This document shows, one piece after another, positions 26,927 through 34,234 of a stretch of 64,000 bases of DNA. The DNA comes from Aeromicrobium phragmitis (lineage in GTDB: Bacteria > Actinomycetota > Actinomycetes > Propionibacteriales > Nocardioidaceae), in the NCBI RefSeq assembly GCF_003674095.1, contig NZ_RDBF01000004.1, positions 124,001-188,000 on the forward strand, in the 5' to 3' direction. A model generated the notes under the pieces. It ran no database searches, had not been told where the DNA came from, and saw only the letters and a program-made list of their open reading frames with translations. How positions within the stretch are numbered: the first letter of the stretch is position 1; each line of letters opens with the position of its first letter. Position numbers and translations under genes: made by a program.

Positions 26927-27835
26927 TCAGGGCTGACGCCGGCGAACGAACGCGATAGCCGCGGACGTGATCGCGGCACCCAGGCCCACCCGCCGGGCGA
27001 GTCGGGCGGTAGGTGCGATGTCGCGTGGCTCCACCGGGCGACCGTCGCCGAGCTGGGGCCGGTGTTCGATCCGCTCGCCGTACACATTGGTGCCGCCGAG
27101 GCGGATGCCGAGCGCGCCGGCAAAGGCTGCCTCGACGGGCCCCGCGTTCGGACTGGGATGCCCTGAGGCGTCGCGCCGCCACGCGCCGAGCGCTCCCCTC
27201 CGGTCGGACCCGAGCACCGTGGCGAGGGCGGCGGCGAGACGGGCCGGCAGCAGGTTGGCGGCGTCATCGGCCCGCGCCGCGGCCTTGCCGAAGCGTTCGT
27301 AGCGGGGGTTCCGGTGCCCGATCATCGCGTCGAGCGTGTTCACGGCCCGGTATGCCAACAGCCCCGGCACGCCGGCGAGTCCGCCCCACAGCAGGGGAGC
27401 GACGACGGCGTCGGAGGTGTTCTCGGCGACGGACTCCACGACGGCACGTGCCACCTCGTTCTCGGACAGCTCGCTCGGGTCGCGCCCGACGAGGTGGGTG
27501 AGGCGCCGTCGGGCGGCGGGCAGATCGCCGGCGTCGAGGAACGCCCCGATCGTCGCCGCTTCGCGTTCGAGTGACCGACCGCCCAGTACCGCCCACGTCG
27601 CGATGGCCGTGGCGAGGAATCGGTGCTGGCGCTCGGCGACCGCGCCGAGCGCGGCAGCCGCGGCGACGAGGGTGGCGGTGTGGACGGCGCCGCGACCGAC
27701 CGAGTCGGCGTAGGTTCGGCGTTCGAGGGTCGCGGCGATCCGGCCGAAGCCGGCGACCGGATGGAAGCGCCGTGGATCTGCGAGCCATCGGTCGAGCACG
27801 TAACCGGCGAGGAGGCCGGCGGCGCGGTCTCTCAT
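26927..27835 (-). CDS. cobD: Adenosylcobinamide-phosphate synthase (CobD/CbiB)
   Basis: Membrane enzyme of 302 residues that attaches (R)-1-amino-2-propanol phosphate to adenosylcobyric acid. Family blocks are GYVLDRWLADPRRFHPVAGF, SENEVARAVVESVAENTSD and APLLWGGLAGVPGLLAYRAV with NTLDAMIGHRNPRYERFG, and PSPNAGPVEAAFAGALGIRL. Four or five hydrophobic segments are visible. It is divergent from cobU, with 29 bases between the starts, so both may be leaderless. It belongs to the first cobalamin locus but is separate from the riboswitch operon, which is read toward it from the far side of cobU. Confidence 0.93.
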   Translation of the reverse strand: MRDRAAGLLAGYVLDRWLADPRRFHPVAGFGRIAATLERRTYADSVGRGAVHTATLVAAAAALGAVAERQHRFLATAIATWAVLGGRSLEREAATIGAFLDAGDLPAARRRLTHLVGRDPSELSENEVARAVVESVAENTSDAVVAPLLWGGLAGVPGLLAYRAVNTLDAMIGHRNPRYERFGKAAARADDAANLLPARLAAALATVLGSDRRGALGAWRRDASGHPSPNAGPVEAAFAGALGIRLGGTNVYGERIEHRPQLGDGRPVEPRDIAPTARLARRVGLGAAITSAAIAFVRRRQP

Positions 27836-27864
27836 CCGGCCCTCCCGCAGTACGCTGACGAGTC

Positions 27865-28380
27865 ATGAGGACCCTGGTCACCGGCGGCGTGCGCTCGGGC
27901 AAGTCGGCTCACGCGGAGTCGTTGCTCGCAGACGCTCCCGCCGTGACATACGTGGCTCCCGGTCCGCGCTACGACGACGCCGACTGGGACGCGCGCATCG
28001 CCGCGCACCAGGCACGGCGTCCGGCTTCCTGGGTGACGGTAGAGGAGACCGACCTGCCGCGGGCCGCCGCCGCGGCACGGGGTGCGTTGCTCATCGACTG
28101 CCTCGGCACCTGGGCCACCGCGCAGCTGGACGACCTCGATGCCTGGGAGTCCCGGACCTGGCTTGACGCGTTCGCCCCGCGCCTCGACGCCGCCGTGGAG
28201 GCGATCGCCACGTACGACGGCGACGTCGTGCTCGTCACCAACGAGGTGGGTCTCGGCGTCGTCCCGGCGCACCGCTCGGGCCGCGTCTTCCGCGATGCGC
28301 TCGGCTGGGTGAACCAGCGGTTCGCGGCCGAGTGCGACACGGTCGCGCTGGTGATCGCCGGACGCGTGTTGACGCTCTGA
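27865..28380 (+). CDS. cobU: Bifunctional adenosylcobinamide kinase/guanylyltransferase
   Basis: CobU (CobP) phosphorylates adenosylcobinamide and then adds GMP, preparing the ring for joining to alpha-ribazole. The 171-residue protein has the P-loop GGVRSGKS at residues 7-14, the guanylylated His near residue 48 in ARIAAHQARRP, LLIDCLGTWA as Walker B and VVLVTNEVGLGVVPAHRSGR, the family hallmark. Length is normal. It is transcribed away from cobD and toward cobT, ending three bases from the cobT stop (convergent). Confidence 0.94.
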   Translation: MRTLVTGGVRSGKSAHAESLLADAPAVTYVAPGPRYDDADWDARIAAHQARRPASWVTVEETDLPRAAAAARGALLIDCLGTWATAQLDDLDAWESRTWLDAFAPRLDAAVEAIATYDGDVVLVTNEVGLGVVPAHRSGRVFRDALGWVNQRFAAECDTVALVIAGRVLTL

Positions 28381-28382
28381 AC

Positions 28383-29405
28383 TCACAGCGCGTCGAGTCG
28401 CGCGACCTCGCTCAGGAGCAGCGCGGCCGACCGCAGCAGCGGCACCGCGGCCACCGCTCCACTGCCCTCACCGAGACGCAGGTCGAGGTCGAGCACGGGG
28501 GAGAGGCCCAGCTTCTCCAGAGCGAGCGACTGCGCCGGCTCCGTCGAGCGGTGACCCGCCACGAACCACGCCGCGGCGCCGGGCGCGAGCCGGTCGGCCA
28601 TCACGCCGGCCGCCACGGCGATGAGCCCGTCCAACACGACCGGGACGCCGGCTCGGGCCGCCGCTGCCATGAAGCCCGCCGACGCCGCGATGTCGGCCGA
28701 GCCGAGCGCGGCCAGGGTGCGTCGGGGGTCACCGTCCTCGTCGTGCCGGGCGAGGGCCTGGGCGACGACGGCGGTCTTGTGGGCCAGCCCGGCGTCGTCG
28801 ACGCCGGTGCCTCGGCCCACCACGAGCTCGGCGGGCAGGCCGAGACTCGCGGCGATGAGCGCTGCGGCGGGGGTCGTGTTGCCGATGCCCATGTCACCGC
28901 TGATCAGCAACTGGGCACCGGCCGCCATCTCCTCGGCGGCGACCGTCGCCCCGACCTCGAGACTGCGATCGAGTTCTTCGGTGCTGAGGGCGTCCTCCTG
29001 GTGGATCGCGCCGCTGCTGCGCCGGACCTTGTACCCGCTCACGTCCAGGTCGGACAGGTCGGCGTCGACGGCGACGTCGAGGACCCGCAGCGCCACGCCA
29101 TGCTGACGGGCGAGCACCGCGACGCCGGCGGTCCCGGCCACGAACGCGCGCACCATCATCGGGGTGATCTCGCGCGGATAGGCGGAGACCGCGTGCTCGG
29201 CGACGCCGTGGTCGCCGGCGAAGACGACGGCCCGCACGTGCGCGGGCGGAGCCGGCGGCACCTGGTCCTGCACGGCGCTGAGCCACACGCCGAGTTCGCC
29301 GAGCCGTCCGAGGGCGCCGCGCGGGACGGCGAGAGCGTCGAGGTGGTCCTGCGCAGCGGCCCGCGCGCTCGCGGACGGGGGCGTGACGGGACTGGGCTGA
29401 TTCAC
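28383..29405 (-). CDS. cobT: Nicotinate-nucleotide-dimethylbenzimidazole phosphoribosyltransferase
   Basis: CobT makes alpha-ribazole phosphate from nicotinate mononucleotide and 5,6-dimethylbenzimidazole. The 340-residue protein shows VVFAGDHGVAEHAVSAYPRE, MVRAFVAGTAGVAVLARQHG, LLISGDMGIGNTTPAAALIA and VVGRGTGVDDAGLAHK, all diagnostic. The C-terminus carries the LALEKLGLSPVLDLDLRLGE block with catalytic Glu. It is the last gene of the riboswitch operon; its ATG overlaps the stop of the small lipoprotein gene. The lower ligand is therefore likely made here, not only scavenged. Confidence 0.95.
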   Translation of the reverse strand: MNQPSPVTPPSASARAAAQDHLDALAVPRGALGRLGELGVWLSAVQDQVPPAPPAHVRAVVFAGDHGVAEHAVSAYPREITPMMVRAFVAGTAGVAVLARQHGVALRVLDVAVDADLSDLDVSGYKVRRSSGAIHQEDALSTEELDRSLEVGATVAAEEMAAGAQLLISGDMGIGNTTPAAALIAASLGLPAELVVGRGTGVDDAGLAHKTAVVAQALARHDEDGDPRRTLAALGSADIAASAGFMAAAARAGVPVVLDGLIAVAAGVMADRLAPGAAAWFVAGHRSTEPAQSLALEKLGLSPVLDLDLRLGEGSGAVAAVPLLRSAALLLSEVARLDAL

Positions 29406-29743
29406 GACGGTTCCTCCTCGGTCGGGTTGGGGGTCGAGGCGACCTCGACGTTCACGGTGTAACGGGAGCCGTCGACGTCGCTGATCGTCACGGCGGTGTC
29501 GAACTCCACGCCCTCGTGGGTCAGGACGCAGGCGATCTGGTTGCCCTCGCGGATGGCCACGTCGCCGTGGCCGCAGTCGAGGGAGTCGGGCCGCTGACCG
29601 ACCTCCTCCTCGAGCGCGGCCATCGCGGCTTCCGCGACGTTCTCGGCCGGTTCGTCCATGCCGCCGGTGCTGAACGAGAACGTGCAGGCCGCGAGCGAGA
29701 ACGTCGTGGCGAGCGCCAGCAGCGGACGGTGCAGTGCGGTCAC
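29402..29743 (-). CDS. DUF4333-like small lipoprotein
   Basis: Secreted lipoprotein of 113 residues. The signal peptide ends in SLAAC (Cys19). The mature part has two cysteines in SLDCGHGDVAIREGNQIACV, as in DUF4333 proteins, which are common in actinobacteria and of unknown role. It sits between the histidine phosphatase and cobT with start-stop overlaps on both sides, so it is an integral part of the cobalamin operon message. Whether it has any part in cobalamin metabolism is not known. GTG start chosen because it overlaps the phosphatase stop as GTGA. Confidence 0.75.
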   Translation of the reverse strand: MTALHRPLLALATTFSLAACTFSFSTGGMDEPAENVAEAAMAALEEEVGQRPDSLDCGHGDVAIREGNQIACVLTHEGVEFDTAVTISDVDGSRYTVNVEVASTPNPTEEEPS

Positions 29744-30177
29744 GACAGGCTCCCGGGGGTCTCGATCCAGTGCGCGTTGGGCAGGATGCCGGCTCGGTGG
29801 CCGGCGAGGAGCTCGGCGGCGATCGCGATGACGTCGCCGTGGCTGACCGCGAGGGTCACTGCGGTGTCCGGCAGCTGCGCGGTGAAGGTCAGGACACGGT
29901 CGGCGACGTCGGTCGTGGTCTCGCGCGACGACTGTTCGAGTAGCAGGTCGCTGGTGTTCACCTCGAGACCGAGCTCCGGCGCGATGATCGCCGCGGTCTG
30001 CTGGGCGCGTACGGCAGGGGAGGACCAGAGCGCCGTGATGCCGCGTTCGCGCAGCTTTGCCGCGGCGGAGCCGGCCTGTGCGCGGCCCTGCTCGGTCAGC
30101 TCCGGGTGCAGCGCGTCGTACTGCATCCGCCCGGCCGCATTCCACGAGGACTGCCCGTGCCGCATCCAGACGATCAC
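29740..30177 (-). CDS. Histidine phosphatase family protein, possible alpha-ribazole phosphatase
   Basis: Phosphoglycerate-mutase-like phosphatase of 145 residues. The catalytic RHG is in WMRHGQSSWN, SSPAVRAQQTA supplies the second Arg, and the second His is in VSHGDVIAIAAELL. It lacks part of the usual insertion, hence the short length. Lying between cobA and cobT in a riboswitch operon, it is a good candidate for the step that removes phosphate from alpha-ribazole phosphate or adenosylcobalamin phosphate (enterobacterial CobC). That role is inferred from context. Its GTG overlaps the cobA stop. To avoid confusion with the CobC aminotransferase no symbol is given. Confidence 0.78.
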   Translation of the reverse strand: MIVWMRHGQSSWNAAGRMQYDALHPELTEQGRAQAGSAAAKLRERGITALWSSPAVRAQQTAAIIAPELGLEVNTSDLLLEQSSRETTTDVADRVLTFTAQLPDTAVTLAVSHGDVIAIAAELLAGHRAGILPNAHWIETPGSLS

Positions 30178-31166
30178 CGGACCAGCTCCAGTTCTGCCAC
30201 CGGGCCGATCACCGTGATCGCGGGGGCACCGATCCCCGACTCGTCCGCGCGTGCCGCCAGATCGGCGAGCCTCGCCCGCACCACGCGTTGCGACGGCAGG
30301 GTGCCGTCGGCGATGACCGCGCCCGGGGTGCCCTCGTGCATCCCGGCGGCGAGGAGTCGCTCGACGATCGCGGCGAGCTGTCGCACCCCCATGAGCACGA
30401 CGATCGTCAGGCCGCTGGTGGCGAGGGCGTCCCAGTCCACGGTGCAGGACGGGTCGTCGGGAGCCACGTGCCCGGACACCACGGCGAACCCCTGGGTGAG
30501 ACCGCGGTGGGTGAGGGGGATGCCGGCTGCCGCCGGCACGGCGAGGGCCGAGCTCAGTCCGGGAATCACCCGGGCGGGGATGCCGGCTTCGGCGCACGCG
30601 AGGAGCTCCTCACCACCCCGGCCGAAGACGAAGTTGTCGCCGCCCTTCAGCCGCACGACGTGACGGCCCGCGCGCGCCGCGTCGACGAGGATCCGGTTGA
30701 TCTGCTCTTGCGGAGTGAAGCGGCCGTGCGGCACCTTGGCGACGTCGACGACCTCGGTGTCGGGTCCCGCCCAGGAGAGCACAGCGTGGGGGACCAGGCG
30801 GTCGCTCACGATGACGTCGGCCTTCTCGATCGCCTCGCGCCCGGCCAGCGACATGAGACCGGGATCGCCCGGTCCTCCGCCGACGAGGGTGACCGAGCCG
30901 AGCGCGGTGGCGGCGGGACGGTCTCGCGCTGGCGCCGCGCTCTCGCGGATCACCACGTCGGCGGTGGCGACGAGCTCGAGGTCGAGCGACCGCTCCCACG
31001 CGATGCGTCCGCGACTGGCGAGGTCTTCGAGCGTCGCGTCGAGGGCGTCGGCGACCAGCGTCACGGTGGCTTCTTCGGCGAGCAGCGCGGCGATGGTGGC
31101 GGCGGTGCGGGGTCCGGCACCGATGACGACGACGTGACGCTCGGCGACCGACAGCGAATAAGTCAT
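30174..31166 (-). CDS. cobA: Uroporphyrinogen-III C-methyltransferase with siroheme-synthase-like N-terminal domain
   Basis: SUMT makes precorrin-2 from uroporphyrinogen III with two SAM molecules. The 330-residue protein begins with a shortened Rossmann-like domain (HVVVIGAGPRTAATIAALLA) resembling CysG precorrin-2 dehydrogenase, then has the full methyltransferase: VTLVGGGPGDPGLMSLAGR, VVRLKGGDNFVFGRGGEE, GIPLTHRGLTQGFAVVSGH and VVLMGVRQL. The N-terminal part is only about 90 residues, so dehydrogenase activity is doubtful. The M. tuberculosis homologue (cysG, Rv2847c) has the same place next to cobB and cobO. The start overlaps the cobB-cobC stop as ATGA. Confidence 0.92.
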   Translation of the reverse strand: MTYSLSVAERHVVVIGAGPRTAATIAALLAEEATVTLVADALDATLEDLASRGRIAWERSLDLELVATADVVIRESAAPARDRPAATALGSVTLVGGGPGDPGLMSLAGREAIEKADVIVSDRLVPHAVLSWAGPDTEVVDVAKVPHGRFTPQEQINRILVDAARAGRHVVRLKGGDNFVFGRGGEELLACAEAGIPARVIPGLSSALAVPAAAGIPLTHRGLTQGFAVVSGHVAPDDPSCTVDWDALATSGLTIVVLMGVRQLAAIVERLLAAGMHEGTPGAVIADGTLPSQRVVRARLADLAARADESGIGAPAITVIGPVAELELVR

Positions 31167-33622
31167 GACAGCTCGATCCTCAGGGCGGTCAGGAGCTTGC
31201 GGCTCAACTCGGGGGGACGGACCGCGATGCGGATCCAGCGGTCATCGAGTCCGGGAAACGTGTCGGCCCGGCGCACGGCGTACCCGGCGGCGGCGAGCTT
31301 CGCGTGGATGCCCTGGCCGACGCGGGCGAGCACGAACGGTGCCTCGGACGGCACCGCCGCGATCCCGAGCTCGGCCAGGCCGTCAGCGAGCACGGCGCGG
31401 TGGCGGACGATGCGTGACGCTCGCCCGCTTGCCTCGGCGGCGGCCTCGGGACGATGACAGGCCACCATCGCCTCGATCGCGGGCGCGGAGACGGCCCACG
31501 GCGGCTGCACGGCGCGCAGTCCGGCGATCACATCGGCGGGTCCGAGCGCGAATCCGGCGCGGATGCCCGGCATCGCCCACAGCTTGGTGAGGCTGCGGAC
31601 GACGAGGACGTCCGGGAGGGACCGGGCGGCCAGCGACTCGCGTTCACCCGGCACGGCGTCCATGAATGCCTCATCGACCACGAGCAGCCGCCCTGGCCGC
31701 CGCAGCGCCTCGAGGTCCCGGGCACGGTGCAACCGTCCCGTCGGGTTGGTGGGGTTGCCGATGAGCACGAGATCGGCGTCCTCGGGCACGACATCGGCAG
31801 CGAGGGTGAAGTCCGGCTCGGCGAGGACGACATGCGTCGGTTCGTGTCCCGCCATCTGCAGGGCGACGTCGGGCTCGGTGAACTGCGGGTGCACGATCGC
31901 CGGGCGGCGCCAGTCGCGCAGGCGCGCCACGAGGCCGAACACCTCGGCGGCACCGGCGGCCGGCAGCACCTCCTCGAGCGGACGGGCGAAGCGGTGCGCG
32001 ATCGCGCGTGCGGCAGGTCGGTCGTCCGGGTAGCGGTCCGCGCGGGCGACACCGCGCAGGAGGGCGTCGGTCAGCCAGTCGGGCCGTGGCTCGGAGGAGA
32101 CGTTGACGGCGAAGTCCAGCCGGCCCTCCACCGCTTCCACGTCGCCGTGATGGCGGAGCGGTTCGGCGGGTGCGGTGTGGTCTCGATCGACGGCCTCGTT
32201 CCGCGGCCGCACTCGAGCAGCGGAATCGGTGGTCGAGTAGTCGCGAGGGACGAGCGGCGATGGAGCCGTCGCAGTGGGCGCGTAGCGCGACGGAGCGAGA
32301 CCACGCGCCGCTGCGGACACGAAGGCCTCGGCGAGGTGGGGCGCGCCGGCCCAGTGCAGGTGCAGGTAGGACGCGTGCAACGAGGCCGAGGCGAAGCCGA
32401 GTCTGCGACCGTCGGACGTCCACGCTGCCGTCGGCCCGTGCTCGGGCGTGACGTGGGTGCGATGGAATTCGTGTCCGGTCGCGACGGTTCCGGCCGGGCC
32501 GAGCACCGAGTCGGCGGGCGCCGTGGCGTGCCGGTACGCGAGCGTGAGCCGGCCCGTCATCCGGGCGTCCGCCTCCAACACCCCGGCCATCGGTGCGCCG
32601 TCGAGCGACCGGCAGAGATAGAGCAGCCCGGCGCACTCGGCGACCGTGGGCATGCCGTCGAGCACGGCCTCGCGGACGGCCGCCCGCATGGGTGCGTTGG
32701 CCGCGATCGCGGCGGCGTGAACCTCGGGGAAGCCGCCGCCGAGGTACAGCCCGTCGGTGCCGTCCGGGAGGTGCGCGTCCTCGAGCGGATCGAAGGCGAC
32801 GACCTCGGCCCCCGCGGCGTGCAACAACTCCTCGGTCTCGGCGTAGCGGAACGTGAAGGCGCGCCCGCCGGCGACGGCGATACGCGGCCGCCCCGCGACC
32901 GGGGTGACGGCGGGCGCCCAGGGCTTGGCATCGAGATCCGGGGCGGTGCGGGCGATGGCCAGGAGGTGGTCGAGGTCGACCGCCCGGGCGATGCGCTCGC
33001 TGAGCCGATCCAGCGCCGCGGCGGCGTCGTCGCGTTCGTCCATCGGCACCAGACCGAGGTGACGCGAGGGCGCGACGATGCCGTCGTCACGCGAGATCAC
33101 GCCGAGCACCGGCAGGTCGATGGCGTCGACGACTTCGCGTGCGTGCCGGTCCGAGCCGACCTTGTTGACGATGACGCCGGCGACGGGAACGTCGGGGTCG
33201 TAGGCGTGCATGCCCGCCACGAGCGCGCCGATCGAGCGGGAGGCGTGCGAGGCGTCGACGACCAGCACGACCGGGGTGCGGGTCAGTGTGGCGACGTGCG
33301 CGGTCGAAGCGAAACCGCGACCACCGATCTGCCCGTCGAACAGGCCCATGACGCCTTCGACGATCGCGACGTCGGCACCGCGGGCGCCGTGCAGCAGCAA
33401 CGGGACGAGCAGGTCCTCACCGACGAGATGGGCGTCCAGGTTGCGGCCCGGTCGCCCGGTCGCGAGGGCGTGGTAGCCCGGATCGATGTAGTCCGGCCCG
33501 ACCTTGTGGCCGCTCACCTCGTGCCCCGACCGGCGCAGCGCGGCCATGAGCCCGGTCGCGATCGTCGTCTTGCCGTGCCCCGAGGCCGGGGCGGCGATGA
33601 CGACCCGCGGCAGCGAGGTCAC
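31163..33622 (-). CDS. CobB-CobC fusion: cobyrinate a,c-diamide synthase plus threonine-phosphate decarboxylase-like domain
   Basis: A single 819-residue reading frame. Residues 1 to about 437 are CobB (CbiA): P-loop APASGHGKTTIATG, VGPDYIDPGYHALATGRPGRN, IVEGVMGLFDG and the amidotransferase Cys in TVAECAGLLYL. Residues from about 483 on are a PLP class-II aminotransferase of CobC/CobD type, with GNPTNPTGRL and the PLP Lys in VVRSLTKLWAMPGIRAGF; it would make (R)-1-amino-2-propanol phosphate. Between them residues 440-482 are encoded by an intergenic-type repeat (32177-32304). GTG at 33622 overlaps the cobO stop; an open frame further upstream lies over cobO and is not coding. Separate genes in most relatives. 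Confidence 0.88.
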   Translation of the reverse strand: MTSLPRVVIAAPASGHGKTTIATGLMAALRRSGHEVSGHKVGPDYIDPGYHALATGRPGRNLDAHLVGEDLLVPLLLHGARGADVAIVEGVMGLFDGQIGGRGFASTAHVATLTRTPVVLVVDASHASRSIGALVAGMHAYDPDVPVAGVIVNKVGSDRHAREVVDAIDLPVLGVISRDDGIVAPSRHLGLVPMDERDDAAAALDRLSERIARAVDLDHLLAIARTAPDLDAKPWAPAVTPVAGRPRIAVAGGRAFTFRYAETEELLHAAGAEVVAFDPLEDAHLPDGTDGLYLGGGFPEVHAAAIAANAPMRAAVREAVLDGMPTVAECAGLLYLCRSLDGAPMAGVLEADARMTGRLTLAYRHATAPADSVLGPAGTVATGHEFHRTHVTPEHGPTAAWTSDGRRLGFASASLHASYLHLHWAGAPHLAEAFVSAAARGLAPSRYAPTATAPSPLVPRDYSTTDSAARVRPRNEAVDRDHTAPAEPLRHHGDVEAVEGRLDFAVNVSSEPRPDWLTDALLRGVARADRYPDDRPAARAIAHRFARPLEEVLPAAGAAEVFGLVARLRDWRRPAIVHPQFTEPDVALQMAGHEPTHVVLAEPDFTLAADVVPEDADLVLIGNPTNPTGRLHRARDLEALRRPGRLLVVDEAFMDAVPGERESLAARSLPDVLVVRSLTKLWAMPGIRAGFALGPADVIAGLRAVQPPWAVSAPAIEAMVACHRPEAAAEASGRASRIVRHRAVLADGLAELGIAAVPSEAPFVLARVGQGIHAKLAAAGYAVRRADTFPGLDDRWIRIAVRPPELSRKLLTALRIELS
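32177..32304. repeat. GGTGGTCGAGTAG-family repeat, copy 4, inside the cobB-cobC gene
   Basis: A 128-base element with nine-base inverted termini (GTGGTCTCG at 32177, CGAGACCAC ending 32304) and the family signature GGTGGTCGAGTAG near its middle (32229-32241). It is read in frame on the reverse strand with no stop and encodes the interdomain linker, rich in Arg, Pro, Ala and Ser. Confidence 0.88.
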
Positions 33623-34233
33623 CACTCGATCCCCCGCTGGCCCTTCTGCCCGACGTCCATCGGGTGCTTGATCTTGGTCATCTCGGTGACGAGATCGGCG
33701 GCCTCGATGAGCCGCGGGTCGGCGTCGCGGCCGGTGATGACCACGTGCTGCCGTCCCGGCCGGTCGCGGAGCGTGGCGACGACCTCGTCGACGTCCACCC
33801 AGCCCCACTTCATCGGGTAGGTGAACTCATCGAGGATGTAGAGGTCGTGCTCCTCGCGCGCCAGCCGGCGGCTGATCTCGGCCCATCCCTCGGCGGCTGC
33901 GGCGGCGTGGTCGTCCTCGCTGCCCTGCTTGCGCGACCAGGACCAGCCCGAGCCCATCTTGTGCCACTCGACGGGGCCGCCTTGGCCGGTGGTGCGGTGC
34001 ACCTCGTCGAGCGTCTCGAGCACCGACTGCTCGCCCACTCGCCACTTGGCGGACTTGACGAATTGGAAGACCCCGATGCGCCATCGCTGGTTCCAGGCGC
34101 GCATGCCGAGGCCGAAGGCGGCGGTGGACTTGCCCTTGCCCGGGCCGGTGTGAACCATCAGTAGCGGCCGGTTGCGGCGCTGTCGCGTCGTGAGCCCGTC
34201 GTCGGGCACGACGAGCGGCTGTCCCTTCGGCAT
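33619..34233 (-). CDS. cobO: Cob(I)yrinic acid a,c-diamide adenosyltransferase
   Basis: CobO (BtuR/CobA-type) transfers the adenosyl group from ATP to cob(I)yrinic acid a,c-diamide. The 204-residue protein has the P-loop VHTGPGKGKSTAAFG, GVFQFVKSAKWRVGE, LYILDEFTYPMKWGWVD as Walker B, and the family end VITGRDADPRLIEAADLVTE. The ATG at 34233 follows the chelatase stop by one base; its stop overlaps the cobB-cobC GTG. In M. tuberculosis cobO (Rv2849c) has the same neighbours. Function and start are secure. Confidence 0.95.
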   Translation of the reverse strand: MPKGQPLVVPDDGLTTRQRRNRPLLMVHTGPGKGKSTAAFGLGMRAWNQRWRIGVFQFVKSAKWRVGEQSVLETLDEVHRTTGQGGPVEWHKMGSGWSWSRKQGSEDDHAAAAAEGWAEISRRLAREEHDLYILDEFTYPMKWGWVDVDEVVATLRDRPGRQHVVITGRDADPRLIEAADLVTEMTKIKHPMDVGQKGQRGIEW

Positions 34234-34234
34234 G

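Noticed and set aside
33622-33808. N-terminal extension of the CobB-CobC frame
   Set aside because: It lies over cobO in another frame; the CobB P-loop region begins at the GTG at 33622, which overlaps the cobO stop.
31454-33820. 788-residue forward open frame
   Set aside because: Antisense to cobB-cobC, which has all catalytic motifs.
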